The notes beneath the pieces were generated by a model. It did not search any database and was not told the DNA's origin. It saw only the letters and a program-made list of their open reading frames with translations. DNA of 64,000 nucleotides from Rhodococcus sp. 1163 (lineage in GTDB: Bacteria > Actinomycetota > Actinomycetes > Mycobacteriales > Mycobacteriaceae), in contig NZ_MKKX01000033.1 in assembly GCF_002091985.1 (NCBI RefSeq), positions 1 to 64,000 on the forward strand. The letters are read 5' to 3'. Made by a program: the position numbers and the translations under genes. Within the stretch, counting starts at the first letter, position 1. Each line of letters begins with the position of its first letter. This document shows positions 17,030-26,397 of the stretch, piece after piece.

Positions 17030-17618
17030 CGCGAGGGCCGGTGGCACGTGTGCTCTTGGGTACGGCGTGCTCCCACGTGCGTTGGCACGAACCGCCCATG
17101 ACGATCAGATCGCCGTGGCCGAGTGTGAACTTCAACGATGCGCCGCCGCCACGCGGCCGCAACATCAGTTGTCGGGTGGCACCGAGTGACACGATGGCAA
17201 CCATCGTGTCCTCGGTGGCGCTGCGGCCGAGGTTGTCTCCGTGCCAGGCGACGCTGTCGGATCCGTCCCGGTAATAACACAATCCGGCAGTGGCGAAGGG
17301 CTCGCCCAGTTCGGCCCGATAGTGCGCATCGAGTGTCGACTTGGCCTCGAGCAACCGTGCCTCGGGCCAGCTCTCGAGTTCGGAGTAGAAGCGCACCAAG
17401 CGCGGCACGTGGACCACGCGGTCGTACATCTGGCGGCGCTCGGCTCGCCAGTCGACGTCGGTGACGAGTCGATCGAACAAGTCCATGGTGCTCGCCCATC
17501 CGGGGCGTACATCGATCCATGCGCCGTTCGTGAGAGTGCGTCGCGTAACCGTGGATCCGAGTGGACCGAAGTCCTCGTCACCGTCGGTGAACAGCGACCC
17601 CTGCAGTTCCACGCTCAT
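16995..17618 (-). CDS. AlkB-like 2-oxoglutarate/Fe(II) dioxygenase
   Basis: This 207-residue protein belongs to the 2OG-FeII_Oxy_2 (AlkB) family that removes alkyl groups from DNA or RNA bases by oxidation. The iron triad is H126 and D128 in AWHGDN and H184 in RTWEHAVP; the 2-oxoglutarate arginines fit R196 and R202 (spacing of 6, as in AlkB). A strong-looking promoter with a LexA-type box lies immediately upstream, pointing to SOS control. It is divergent from the VOC gene and overlaps DAHP synthase by 35 bp at its 3' end. Confidence 0.92.
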   Translation of the reverse strand: MSVELQGSLFTDGDEDFGPLGSTVTRRTLTNGAWIDVRPGWASTMDLFDRLVTDVDWRAERRQMYDRVVHVPRLVRFYSELESWPEARLLEAKSTLDAHYRAELGEPFATAGLCYYRDGSDSVAWHGDNLGRSATEDTMVAIVSLGATRQLMLRPRGGGASLKFTLGHGDLIVMGGSCQRTWEHAVPKSTRATGPRVSVQFRPRGVR

Positions 17619-17638
17619 GGTCGCTATCGTAGCGTCAT

Positions 17639-17654
17639 TCGAACGTACGTTCCA
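17639..17654. promoter_or_regulatory. LexA-type SOS box in the AlkB-like gene promoter
   Basis: TCGAAC-GTAC-GTTCCA matches the actinobacterial/Gram-positive SOS consensus TCGAAC-N4-GTTCGA at all but one arm position, and contains the perfect palindrome GAACGTACGTTC. On the minus strand it overlaps a -35-like TTGGAA (17650-17655), with a -10-like TACGAT (17626-17631) 18 bp further on and the ATG at 17618, so the mRNA may be leaderless. LexA bound here would block the promoter. Confidence 0.7.
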
Positions 17655-17701
17655 ACGATCGATCCGCCGAATTTGTCGCAGTCTTGTCCTATCGTGTGCG
17701 C

Positions 17702-18127
17702 ATGGGATACGAAATTCAGGTCACGATAGACAGCGACAACCCCCATGAGCAGGCCGCATGGTGGGCTGCGGCCCTCGACTGGCAGGTCGAGGAGCAGGAC
17801 GAGAAATTCATCCGAGAAATGGTGGACGCCGGTCACGCGAGCGAGGACGACACACTCCTCTTCGACGGTCGGCTCGTCTGGAAGATCGGCGCCGCAATCG
17901 TCGATTCCGACCGACCCTCGGCGCCGCGCGTGCTCTTTCAGTGGGTTCCGGAGTCGAAAACAGTGAAGAACCGGCTACATTTCGATCTGAGGATCGGAGA
18001 CGACCGCGAAGCGGTGGCAGAAAGCCTCGTCGACACAGGAGCATCGATCCTCTATCGCGGTCAGCTCGGCCCGAGTACGTGGATCACGATGGCCGACCCG
18101 GAGGGCAACGAGTTCTGTCTCTCTTAG
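17702..18127 (+). CDS. VOC-superfamily (glyoxalase-like) protein
   Basis: This 141-residue protein has a glyoxalase/bleomycin-resistance-like fold: an opening YEIQVTIDSDNPHEQAAWWA, a central NRLHFDLRI strand, and the closing TMADPEGNEFCLS typical of the superfamily. Such proteins bind metals or small molecules; the substrate is unknown. ATG at 17702 is preceded by TATCGT about 10 nt upstream, so it may be leaderless. It shares a short divergent promoter region with the AlkB-like gene, and the LexA-type box lies between them. Confidence 0.8.
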   Translation: MGYEIQVTIDSDNPHEQAAWWAAALDWQVEEQDEKFIREMVDAGHASEDDTLLFDGRLVWKIGAAIVDSDRPSAPRVLFQWVPESKTVKNRLHFDLRIGDDREAVAESLVDTGASILYRGQLGPSTWITMADPEGNEFCLS

Positions 18128-18134
18128 AGGTACT

Positions 18135-19151
18135 TCACCGATACGCGCCCGGTGTCTGTCCGGTCCACCGCTTGAACGCCCTTCGGAAGGCGGACGGCTC
18201 CGAGAATCCGAGCTGGTGAGAAAGGTCGTCGACCGAATCTCCGCGACTCAGCCCGGAGATGGCGGCGTCGCGTAGTACTTCTTCGCGGATCTGGTTCACC
18301 GACGTGCCCTCCTGCCGCAACAGTCGGCGAAGGTGCGCGGTACTGACAGTCAGCTTGGCGGCGATCTCGTCGGTACCTGGACTGCGGCCCTGAAGTCCCA
18401 GTTCGAGTGCTCGTCGCACTTGTGACGATGCGGTGCTGTCGTAGTCGCGCGCAGTGAACAACAAGTTCGGTGATTCGCGCAGGTAGTCGGTCAGGCTCGC
18501 CTCGGTTTGTACGATCGGCGCTCGCATCGCGGCATTGTCGAACTCGAGGACTGCTACCGATGCACCGAATGCCACTCGGGTGCCGAACATTCGATCGTAG
18601 AGCTTGGCGGTTTCCGCGTCGGCCATGTCGTAGGGCAGTTCGACCGAGTGCAGCTTCACCCGACCACCGATGAGCCACGCGGCGAAGCGATGTACCAGCA
18701 ACATTCGAAAGTCGGTCAGCAATTGGCCGGCCCGCTCCCTGGCCTGCTCCGGCAGATGTGTGTTGTCCACCGGCGGCATCGTCAGTCGCGTTGTGCTCTC
18801 ACCGCGAGTGATCGTCATCGTTGGAAGTCCCGAGAGCACTCGCGTGGTTTCCGTCATCCGGTTCAACGCCGACGCGAGGTCGGGACTGTGTATGAGGGTC
18901 TGGCAGATGACGCGAAAACTGCCGCGCCGCATGGGCGTCGACGCCAATCCGAACAGCTCGTCACCGGTGATCTGCCATGCGGACTGAGTGAACAGCGTGA
19001 CCTGTTCGGCGGTGAGTCGTGCGCGCGGATCCTTCAACGTTTCCGGTCCGATTCCCGCGATCGACAGTGGATACGACAGATCGACGCCGCTGCTCGCCGC
19101 GAGAGCAGTGGCATTGACGACGAAAGCGACGGGGATGGTTCTGGCGGTCAT
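18135..19151 (-). CDS. AraC-family transcriptional regulator
   Basis: This 338-residue regulator has an N-terminal arabinose-binding-like domain (PF12625 type, about residues 20-200) and a C-terminal pair of helix-turn-helices (about 235-335; KLTVSTAHLRRLLRQEGTS and LGFSEPSAFRRAFKRWTGQ). The proteins of this type control amino-acid or aromatic catabolism genes. ATG at 19151 is taken because the aminotransferase stop lies 9 nt upstream, making a two-gene operon; an upstream in-frame start at 19241 would overlap that gene. Effector unknown. Confidence 0.88.
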   Translation of the reverse strand: MTARTIPVAFVVNATALAASSGVDLSYPLSIAGIGPETLKDPRARLTAEQVTLFTQSAWQITGDELFGLASTPMRRGSFRVICQTLIHSPDLASALNRMTETTRVLSGLPTMTITRGESTTRLTMPPVDNTHLPEQARERAGQLLTDFRMLLVHRFAAWLIGGRVKLHSVELPYDMADAETAKLYDRMFGTRVAFGASVAVLEFDNAAMRAPIVQTEASLTDYLRESPNLLFTARDYDSTASSQVRRALELGLQGRSPGTDEIAAKLTVSTAHLRRLLRQEGTSVNQIREEVLRDAAISGLSRGDSVDDLSHQLGFSEPSAFRRAFKRWTGQTPGAYR

Positions 19152-19159
19152 GATGGTTG

Positions 19160-20332
19160 TCAGAGTCTCAGCAGTCTGTCGGACGCTTCGGCGAGCACGT
19201 CGTCTTTTTTGCAGAAGGCGAAGCGCACCAAAGTTTTCCACGGCTCGGCATGATCGACGAACGCGGTGACGGGGACGGCCGCCACCCCGATTCTCGCGGG
19301 AAGCGTGCGACAGAATTTCAGGGCGTCGGTTTCACCGAGTGGTGCCACGTCGGCACAGACGAAATACGTTCCGTTACTGGACCTCACCTCCAGACCAGCT
19401 TTGGTCAGCGCGGCGGAGAGTACGTTCCGTTTGGCGTGCAGTGAGTCTCGGAGTTGGTCCACCCAGGGACCTTCATAGGTGAGCGCGTGCGCTACTGCAG
19501 GCTGGAACGGGGTTCCTCCGACGAACGTCAAAAACTGCTTGGCCGAGCGCACGGCATCGATGAGTTCGGCTGGGCCCAGTGCCCAGCCGGTCTTCCAACC
19601 CGTTGCATTGAAGGTCTTTGCGGCACTGGAGACGGTGACGGTCCGCTCGAACATGCCGGGCAAGGTTGCAATCGGTACATGCTCGGAATTCTCGAAGACC
19701 AGGCGTTCGTATACCTCGTCGGTGAGGACGAGCAAGTCGTGCTCGCACGCTATCTCGGCGATCCGGACGAGCTCGTCACGCGTCAACACCATTCCCGTCG
19801 GATTGTGCGGGGAATTGACCACGAGAAGTCTGGTGTTCACCCCGATCGCACGTTCGAGCGCATCGAGGTCCACGGCGAAACCGGTTCCGTCGGCGACGAG
19901 AGGGACCGTGGACCGGTGGGCGCCGGCCAACGCGATCGCGGCAGCATACGAGTCGTAGAAGGGTTCTATCAGCAAGACCTCTTCGCCGGGTTCGACGAGC
20001 CCGAGTATCGTCGCGGCGATTCCTTCGGTGGCACCGACGGTGACGAGAACCTCGCAGGACGGGTCGTAGTCGATGCCGTAGCGGCGAGAGCGATCGGCGA
20101 CAATGGCCTCGCGCAGGACCGGCATACCCGACCCTGGCGCATATTGATTCAGGCCGCCGGCAATAGCGTCCTGCGCGGCCGCGAGCATGGACGCCGGCCC
20201 GTCGGTGTCGGGAAAGCCTTGACCCAGATTGACCGCGTCGCTCGCCACCGCGAGAGCTGTCATCTCCGCGAAGATCGTCGACGCGAAGGGGCGTAGACGC
20301 TCGACAGTTCGGCTTCGGTGCTCCGCGGACAT
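19160..20332 (-). CDS. Class I/II pyridoxal-phosphate aminotransferase (DapC/kynurenine-aminotransferase-like)
   Basis: This 390-residue PLP enzyme contains the family landmarks NLGQGFPD, NSPHNPTG (about 165-172), the YERLVF segment, and SSAAKTFNATGWKTGW with the PLP-binding Lys (about 235). Its relatives include M. tuberculosis Rv0858c, annotated as N-succinyldiaminopimelate aminotransferase, and its place beside the XPB block matches that locus. A role in lysine/diaminopimelate synthesis is likely, but other 2-oxoacid aminotransferase activities fit equally. The AraC gene follows 9 nt downstream. Confidence 0.88.
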   Translation of the reverse strand: MSAEHRSRTVERLRPFASTIFAEMTALAVASDAVNLGQGFPDTDGPASMLAAAQDAIAGGLNQYAPGSGMPVLREAIVADRSRRYGIDYDPSCEVLVTVGATEGIAATILGLVEPGEEVLLIEPFYDSYAAAIALAGAHRSTVPLVADGTGFAVDLDALERAIGVNTRLLVVNSPHNPTGMVLTRDELVRIAEIACEHDLLVLTDEVYERLVFENSEHVPIATLPGMFERTVTVSSAAKTFNATGWKTGWALGPAELIDAVRSAKQFLTFVGGTPFQPAVAHALTYEGPWVDQLRDSLHAKRNVLSAALTKAGLEVRSSNGTYFVCADVAPLGETDALKFCRTLPARIGVAAVPVTAFVDHAEPWKTLVRFAFCKKDDVLAEASDRLLRL

Positions 20333-20421
20333 TCATGCAGCGTAGCTGGTGTCACATTCGGTAGGTGCGCCTCGTCCAAGAGGTAAGAACCCCCCTACCT
20401 GCCGACGGTAGTCTCGATTGC

Positions 20422-21409
20422 ATGCGATTCGGACTGTTCATCCCTCAAGGCTGGCGACTGGATCTGGTCGGCATCGAACCCTCCGCACAGTGGAGGGTCA
20501 TGCGCGATCTGGCTACGGCAGCCGACGCCGGACCATGGGAATCGCTGTGGGTGTACGACCACTTCCATACCGTCCCCGAACCCACCGAAGAAGCCACGCA
20601 CGAAGCGTGGACGCTCATGTCCGCGATCGCTGCGTCGACCTCACGTATCCGGCTCGGCCAGATGTGCACTGCGATGGCTTATCGCAACCCTGCGTACCTG
20701 GCCAAGGTCGCCGCCACCGTCGATCTGATCTCGGGAGGGCGCGTCGAGATGGGAATCGGTGCCGGTTGGTACGAGCAGGAATGGCGCGCATACGGTTACG
20801 GATTCCCGCCGCCTCGTGAACGTTTGGGCCGTCTCGACGAGGGCGTTCAGATTCTTCGGCAGGCCTGGACCACCGGAGCGGCGACGCTGGATGGCAAGTA
20901 CTACCAGGTCGACGGCGCACGGGTGTGGCCGAAACCGTTGCAGAGCGGTGGAATTCCGATATGGATCGCGGGCGGCGGTGAAAAGGTAACCCTGAAGATC
21001 GCGGCGAAGTACGCCGATTGCACGAACTTCGACGGCGGCTTGGAGGCGTTCTCGCACAAGTCCGAAGTGCTCGAAAGCCATTGCACGTCGTTGGGCCGCG
21101 ACTTCGACTCGATCGTCCGCTCGGCGAACTACAACGTCGCTATCGGTTCCACCGAGAAGGAGGTGGCGGATCGGTTGACGCAACTCGAAGATCGGCTCGG
21201 AAAACATGTCGGCCCAGACAAAGCGGCAGCCGCTCTCGACGATTTCCGCAACGTACCCGCCGTCGGAACCCCCCGAACAGATAGTCGAGAACCTGACGGC
21301 GCTGAAGTCGAAGGGGCTGTCCTACGGCATCTTCTACTTCCCCGAAGCTGCCTACGATCGCTCCGGGATCGAACTGTTCGAGCGCGAAGTCATCCCAGCG
21401 CTCGCCTGA
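20422..21409 (+). pseudogene. LLM-class F420-dependent oxidoreductase, split by a single-base frameshift
   Basis: The first frame (from ATG 20422) gives a luciferase-like TIM-barrel oxidoreductase: MRFGLFIPQGW, LGQMCTAMAYRNPAYLAK, GRVEMGIGAGWYEQEW, and IPIWIAGGGEK. It continues in frame to VPAVGT at about residue 283. From the run of six C at 21269-21274 the expected C-terminal sequence (PEQIVENLTALKSKGL... ending LFEREVIPALA, stop at 21409) is found one frame over. Removing one C restores a normal 329-residue protein. Either a recent frameshift, a sequencing error in the homopolymer, or slippage explains this. Substrate unknown. Confidence 0.85.
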
Positions 21410-21416
21410 GCCGGAC

Positions 21417-22085
21417 TTACCGAAGGTCCTCGGGCAGGTCGTGTGGATCGACCAATAGCTGCTGATTTTCGGCCGCACGCACTTTCTCGGACAGGCCGAT
21501 GTTCGCAAGCAGCAGGGACCACTCGGGTTCGGTGATCTCCGCCGTGGCTCGCTCGATGACGGACGCGTCGGTGGTTCCCCAGGCAATGGGCATGGGGGAG
21601 ACCATCTGCCAGGTGTCACCGGTGGTGTTCGTGGTCCGGTCGGCAAGCACCGCGATCGACGGAACCAGTTCCCCTTCGACCAATTCGTGTCCGGGAAGAG
21701 CACGAATACTCCTGGTCACGAGCACATAGTGCGGTGCCTGGGCGTCGGGCTTCGCGATGTCCAGCAGCGCGAGGATGGTGACCCCACGCGGACGGGTCTC
21801 GGCGATGACGGCCGGGATCAGCTGACCCTTCGCGTAGAGGTCCTCGACTGCGCCCACCTTGCGAGGTGCCCATACCGTGACCCACAGCGAGGTCGCGGCG
21901 GCGATGAGAAACACCGCACCCAGGATGTACGACCACGGATGAGCCATCCAGAAGAACCATGCGGCGACGGCAATCAACACGACGGCCGTGACGATCGCAG
22001 ACACTCTGAGCCTGCGAACATCTGCCATCGTCTCGTTCACCGACGCGGCATGGGCTACATCGACAGGGAACTGGAAACGGCGCAC
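21417..22085 (-). CDS. Membrane-anchored protein, possibly DUF3239
   Basis: The protein has about 222 residues from the GTG at 22085 (VRRFQFPVDVAHA). It has two close membrane segments (about 27-48 and 52-70), then a soluble domain with VTILALLDIAKPDAQAPHYV and a C-terminal IGLSEKVRAAENQ. It resembles the corynebacterial DUF3239 group, an identification I hold loosely. It follows the XPB helicase by about 22 nt on the same strand. The start is uncertain because the upstream frame is open to 22157. Confidence 0.65.
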   Translation of the reverse strand: MRRFQFPVDVAHAASVNETMADVRRLRVSAIVTAVVLIAVAAWFFWMAHPWSYILGAVFLIAAATSLWVTVWAPRKVGAVEDLYAKGQLIPAVIAETRPRGVTILALLDIAKPDAQAPHYVLVTRSIRALPGHELVEGELVPSIAVLADRTTNTTGDTWQMVSPMPIAWGTTDASVIERATAEITEPEWSLLLANIGLSEKVRAAENQQLLVDPHDLPEDLR

Positions 22086-22107
22086 ATGCTCATTAGTAGC
22101 ACGAATA

Positions 22108-23763
22108 TCAGATGGCAGGACCGAGCAAGTCGTCTGCGTCGGTGATTCGGTACGCATAGCCCTGCTCGGCCAGGAACCGTTGCCGGTGTGCGGCGTATTC
22201 GGCGTCGAGTGTGTCCCGTGAGACGACGGAGTAGAAGTGCGCCTGGCCTCCGTCGTGCTTCGGGCGCAGCAGACGTCCGAGTCGCTGCGCTTCCTCCTGG
22301 CGGGAGCCGAAAGTTCCGGAAACCTGAACTGCCACAGATGCTTCCGGTAGATCGATGGAGAAGTTCGCGACCTTGCTCACCACGAGGGTCGGGATCTCAC
22401 CCTTTCGGAAGGCGTCGAACAGCACCTCGCGTTCCTTGTTCTTCGTCGAACCTTGGATCACCGGCGCGTTCAGCGCCTCACCGAGCTCGTTCAACTGATC
22501 CAGGTAGGCGCCGATCACCAGGGTCGGCGCACCTTCGTGCCTGGCGAGGATCGACTTCACGACCGCCACCTTGGTGTGGGCCGTCGAACAGAGTTTGTAC
22601 CGTTCCTCGGGCTCGGCAACCGCGTACGCCATCCGCTCGGCGTCGGTCAACGTCACCCTGACCTCGATGCACTCGGCGGGTGCGATCCACCCTTGCGCTT
22701 CGATGTCCTTCCACGGGGCGTCGTACCTCTTCGGCCCGATGAGCGAGAAGACGTCGCCCTCGCGGCCGTCCTCGCGCACCAGCGTTGCGGTCAACCCGAG
22801 ACGGCGACGTGATTGCAGATCCGCCGTCATCCGGAACACCGGCGCGGGTAGCAGGTGGACCTCGTCGTAGATCACCAATCCCCAGTCACGGGAATCGAAC
22901 AGTTCGAGGTGCTTGTACTCACCCTTGGTGCGACGCGTGATCACCTGGTACGTGGCGATCGTCACAGGGCGAATCTCTTTGCGCTCGCCGGAGTACTCGC
23001 CGATCTCTTCCTCGGTGAGCGAAGTACGAGCGATCAGCTCGCGCTTCCACTGACGGCCGGCGACGGTATTGGTGACGAGAATGAGCGTCGTCGCCTTGGC
23101 TTTGGCCATCGCGGCGGCGCCCACCATCGTCTTACCCGCACCACACGGAAGTACTACGACGCCGGAGCCGCCGGCCCAGAACGAATCGGCAGCCATCGCC
23201 TGATAATCGCGCAGCGTCCACTTACCGCCCTCGGTGTCGAGTTCGATGGGATGAGCCTCGCCGTCGACATAACCGGCCAAGTCCTCCGCGGGCCAGCCGA
23301 TCTTCAGCAACAGCTGTTTGAGGTGGCCACGCTCGCTCGGATGGACGAGAACGGTGTCCTCGTCCACCATCGCACCGAGCATCGGAGCGATCTTCTTGTG
23401 CCGCATGACCTCGGTCAACACGGCGCGATCCAGGCTGATCAGTGAAAGACCGTGGACCGGACTCTTCACCAACTGCAACCGGCCGTAACGCGCCATCGTG
23501 TCGACGATGTCTACGAGCAAAGGCTGCGGAACGGCGTAACGCGAGAAGTTGACGAGCGCGTCGACGACCTGTTCGGCATCGTGGCCCGCGGCCCGCGCGT
23601 TCCACAGAGCAAGCGGAGTGATCCGATACGTGTGAATATGTTCGGGGGCGCGTTCGAGTTCGGCGAACGGAGCAATGGCGGCGCGAGCGGCACCTGCGAG
23701 CTCGTGATCGACCTCGAGCAACAGGGTTTTGTCGGACTGGACGATCAGGGGGCCGTCGGTCAC
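22108..23763 (-). CDS. XPB/Ssl2-type DNA repair helicase
   Basis: This 551-residue superfamily 2 helicase is the bacterial XPB, a 3'-5' DNA translocase thought to act in excision repair. Walker A LPCGAGKTMVG (about 210), the DEVH box YDEVHLLP (about 305), the XPB RED motif in VREDGREGD, and motif VI SRQEEAQRLGRLLRP are intact. It is closely collinear with the mycobacterial XPB (Rv0861c). GTG at 23763 is chosen because AGGAGG sits directly upstream and the family starts at TDGPLIVQSDK. The partner gene lies upstream on the same strand. Confidence 0.96.
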   Translation of the reverse strand: MTDGPLIVQSDKTLLLEVDHELAGAARAAIAPFAELERAPEHIHTYRITPLALWNARAAGHDAEQVVDALVNFSRYAVPQPLLVDIVDTMARYGRLQLVKSPVHGLSLISLDRAVLTEVMRHKKIAPMLGAMVDEDTVLVHPSERGHLKQLLLKIGWPAEDLAGYVDGEAHPIELDTEGGKWTLRDYQAMAADSFWAGGSGVVVLPCGAGKTMVGAAAMAKAKATTLILVTNTVAGRQWKRELIARTSLTEEEIGEYSGERKEIRPVTIATYQVITRRTKGEYKHLELFDSRDWGLVIYDEVHLLPAPVFRMTADLQSRRRLGLTATLVREDGREGDVFSLIGPKRYDAPWKDIEAQGWIAPAECIEVRVTLTDAERMAYAVAEPEERYKLCSTAHTKVAVVKSILARHEGAPTLVIGAYLDQLNELGEALNAPVIQGSTKNKEREVLFDAFRKGEIPTLVVSKVANFSIDLPEASVAVQVSGTFGSRQEEAQRLGRLLRPKHDGGQAHFYSVVSRDTLDAEYAAHRQRFLAEQGYAYRITDADDLLGPAI

Positions 23764-23866
23764 AGTTCCTCCTAGAGAACTTCGCGTTGCATGGAAGAAA
23801 GTGCGCAACTTCTCCATTGTCCTGATATAGCGCCCTCGGCGCCATGTGATGCTCCGCGCTCGGCGT

Positions 23867-26137
23867 CTAGTCGATCAGTGCGACCGAGGTGATGCGGTGC
23901 AAGGTGAACCGGCGGACCTCACCGGTTGCCGACACATACGCGTCGAGCTGGCCGCCCCCGACGTTGACCGGATCTACGATGCGTTGCGACGCGACCCCTT
24001 GCGCGTCGACATAACCGATCGACACACTGCGCCGAGCCTTCAGTGCAGTGTGGAGCAATGCCATCGTCGCCGATCCGGTGGCGCGCGTCCCGTCGGCAAG
24101 GACCGGGCGCCCACCCGCGCGAGATGCACGATCGCCGGCGCGCAGTTCCGAGACGAGCCGGGTGAGCTGCTCGTCGGTGGCGATGGCAGGCTGCCTGAAG
24201 CCAGAGCGAACTTTGTGCAGCGGAATCCGGGCGCCGCGTGAGCGCAGATCGAGGATGATGCCGTTGGCATCCTCGCCGGCAGGTGCGAAACCTGCCGCGT
24301 CGAGCGCCCTCATGACTTCGTTGAGCGGCGCCTGGGAGATCGCGACCGTCGGTGCGAGTGCGCGTAGCGCGAGCTGTTCGGCAGCAGCAGAGGTAAGGAC
24401 CTCGGCAAGCAGGGCCGGATCTTCACATCGGACGAACGACGCGGCGACCCCCGCACGTAGTCTGCCGTGACGGCGGGCGACGTCGTCGATCAGGTACGTC
24501 AATCCCTGGGGGACCGGCGTACGGGAGTGCGCGGCGAACAATGCGTGCAGCTCGGCCGCACTCATACCGACGTCGAGCGCCCGGCGAAGGGAGTTCTCGG
24601 TGATCCGATAGACCGTCGCAGCCCCGGCGGATTCGACATCGGCGACGAGTTCGATCCGATGCTCGAGTTCGGGCTCGAGGGGACCGGGCGCGACGAGGGT
24701 GAGGTCGGCCTGAATCAGGACGTAATCGATCGGTTCGGGTAGCGCAGCACGCATTGCGGCCTCGGCGTCGCCGCCGTGCAGGAGCGCCTTACCCGGCGTC
24801 GACAGCGCTCCGCGGGCGACGATGCCCATCGCCGTCGCCTCGCCGATCATCTTCGATACCGGCCGGAGCGCGTATCGCGACATCGCACGTGGTCGACGCC
24901 AGGCGAGGCCACGCGAGACCTCGCCTTCGGCGATGGCATTGCCAGGGCCGAGTTCGGCGAGGAACTCGAGAATCGTTCGACGGTCGCGTGGAGCTGCAGG
25001 TGAGCGCACCTCTTCGGACAACGCGGCCACCGGTTTGTCGTTGGGATCGCGCATCCCGATCAGCCAGGGCGCACGCTGTACATCCAGCCATGCCGCCGCG
25101 AGGGTGTGCCATCGGGCTGCCGGAGTTGCGGTGGTCCACGGTTCGACGGCTGGGGTCGGACCCCAGTAGTCCTCGCCCGAATCGTTGGGTGGCAGCGGGT
25201 CGGGGGTTCCGCTGGTGATGAGCGATGCAGCTGCCAGCACTTCCAACAGCACGCTGACGCGGTGTTCGTCGAGCCCGGTTGCCTTGGTGATGCGCTTGAC
25301 TTCACGTACGCCCAAGCCACCGGCTTTGAGCGCCGGGGCAGGCGTGATCGACAGCGCTTCGATGATCAGCGCGCAATGCCGAACAAGTTCCAGGGCCTCA
25401 CCCGCTGCGGCAGCATTGACGTCGGTGAGGGGGTATTTGGTGCTGGCACGTTTCGGCGGCGTCAGCGACGTCGGATCGAAAACCGGCTCGCCGCGTAGGG
25501 CCTGGCCGACCTGCTGGGGGAGTTCGACCGTCTGTTCGTCTAGCCAGATCAGCAGCCCGGCGCGCAGTAGCTTCTGAACGGGACGGTCCTCGGACGTGCC
25601 CGGTGCAGCATCCCGGGTGCGCCCTGTCGGTGATGACCGGGCCAGTGTCATGAGCAGGGTGCGTTCACCGTCGCCGATTCGAGCGAGCGCGTCGGTGATC
25701 CGCTCGGGGGTGAGGTCGTCGGTCGGGTCGAGTATTCGTCCTATTCGCCACGGAACCGCATCCCGCGCCGCAGGCGGCATCCGAATCGAGCCCGTTCCCC
25801 AGACGAGTGCTCGTTCTCGCAGAAATCCGAGGGCTTTGTCAACGGCCTTGGTGGTGGCTCGCTTGCCGACGGCAGTATCCAGTCGCTCGCGTTCGACCGG
25901 TATTTCGTGGGCACCCTCGAGCGCAAGGATCTCCAGAATCGTCAGCGCCAACGTGTCGAGTGCGTCAGCGCAGCGCAGGATCGAGGCACGCTGTTCGGCC
26001 CGTCCTGCGAGTACGCCGATGGTCGTCGGCGGTGGCACGGTGAGGTCGGGTCGCAGCGTGAGGATGCTGACGAGCTCGTTATCGGTCCGTGAAGAAAGCC
26101 ACGCTGCGAGGTCTGGAGGCACTGCAGTATCGGTCAT
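23867..26137 (-). CDS. Helicase-associated domain protein (Rv0862c-like), XPB partner
   Basis: This 756-residue protein is a homologue of mycobacterial Rv0862c and contains the helicase C-terminal-like domain group XPB/Ssl2 (PF13625, about residues 440-600), followed by a WYL-like end (VSIGYVDAQGVASQRIVDPV). No Walker A motif is seen, so it is not itself a helicase. It lies 103 bp upstream of the XPB gene on the same strand, which suggests a complex or shared pathway. The large N-terminal half is helical and unassigned. Divergent from the small gene at 26199. Confidence 0.88.
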   Translation of the reverse strand: MTDTAVPPDLAAWLSSRTDNELVSILTLRPDLTVPPPTTIGVLAGRAEQRASILRCADALDTLALTILEILALEGAHEIPVERERLDTAVGKRATTKAVDKALGFLRERALVWGTGSIRMPPAARDAVPWRIGRILDPTDDLTPERITDALARIGDGERTLLMTLARSSPTGRTRDAAPGTSEDRPVQKLLRAGLLIWLDEQTVELPQQVGQALRGEPVFDPTSLTPPKRASTKYPLTDVNAAAAGEALELVRHCALIIEALSITPAPALKAGGLGVREVKRITKATGLDEHRVSVLLEVLAAASLITSGTPDPLPPNDSGEDYWGPTPAVEPWTTATPAARWHTLAAAWLDVQRAPWLIGMRDPNDKPVAALSEEVRSPAAPRDRRTILEFLAELGPGNAIAEGEVSRGLAWRRPRAMSRYALRPVSKMIGEATAMGIVARGALSTPGKALLHGGDAEAAMRAALPEPIDYVLIQADLTLVAPGPLEPELEHRIELVADVESAGAATVYRITENSLRRALDVGMSAAELHALFAAHSRTPVPQGLTYLIDDVARRHGRLRAGVAASFVRCEDPALLAEVLTSAAAEQLALRALAPTVAISQAPLNEVMRALDAAGFAPAGEDANGIILDLRSRGARIPLHKVRSGFRQPAIATDEQLTRLVSELRAGDRASRAGGRPVLADGTRATGSATMALLHTALKARRSVSIGYVDAQGVASQRIVDPVNVGGGQLDAYVSATGEVRRFTLHRITSVALID

Positions 26138-26198
26138 CGACTACCAGATTAGAGACCTGGACTGGCTTTGGGTGCAGCGCAGGTGTCAAAATGGTCCC

Positions 26199-26387
26199 AT
26201 GGTGAACAAGTCGAAGAAGCCCTACGTAGATCCAGGCTGGCCGGAAACCGCTCGCGGTGACCATGCGGTCAGTGAATTGGCGTCCTCGCGCTCGGGAAGC
26301 TTGTCGCCGTTCGGCGAGGAAACCGAGTTTCCGTTGCCCGTGGACCAACTGCTGTACGCCCATCCAGTGACCGTCATCAACCGTTAG
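26199..26387 (+). CDS. Small conserved hypothetical protein (Rv0863-like)
   Basis: This 62-residue protein starts MVNKSKKPYVDPGWP and ends DQLLYAHPVTVINR. It is too short for a recognisable domain, but a small gene stands at the same place in mycobacteria between the XPB partner and the rpfA region. It is followed 10 bp later by a perfect terminator, which supports real transcription. Function unknown. Confidence 0.75.
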   Translation: MVNKSKKPYVDPGWPETARGDHAVSELASSRSGSLSPFGEETEFPLPVDQLLYAHPVTVINR

Positions 26388-26397
26388 ATCCGAACCA

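Noticed and set aside
20381..20405. C-run before the LLM gene as a 6C-type small RNA
   Set aside because: Only one C-run and no pair of stem-loops, so it does not fit the 6C RNA architecture.
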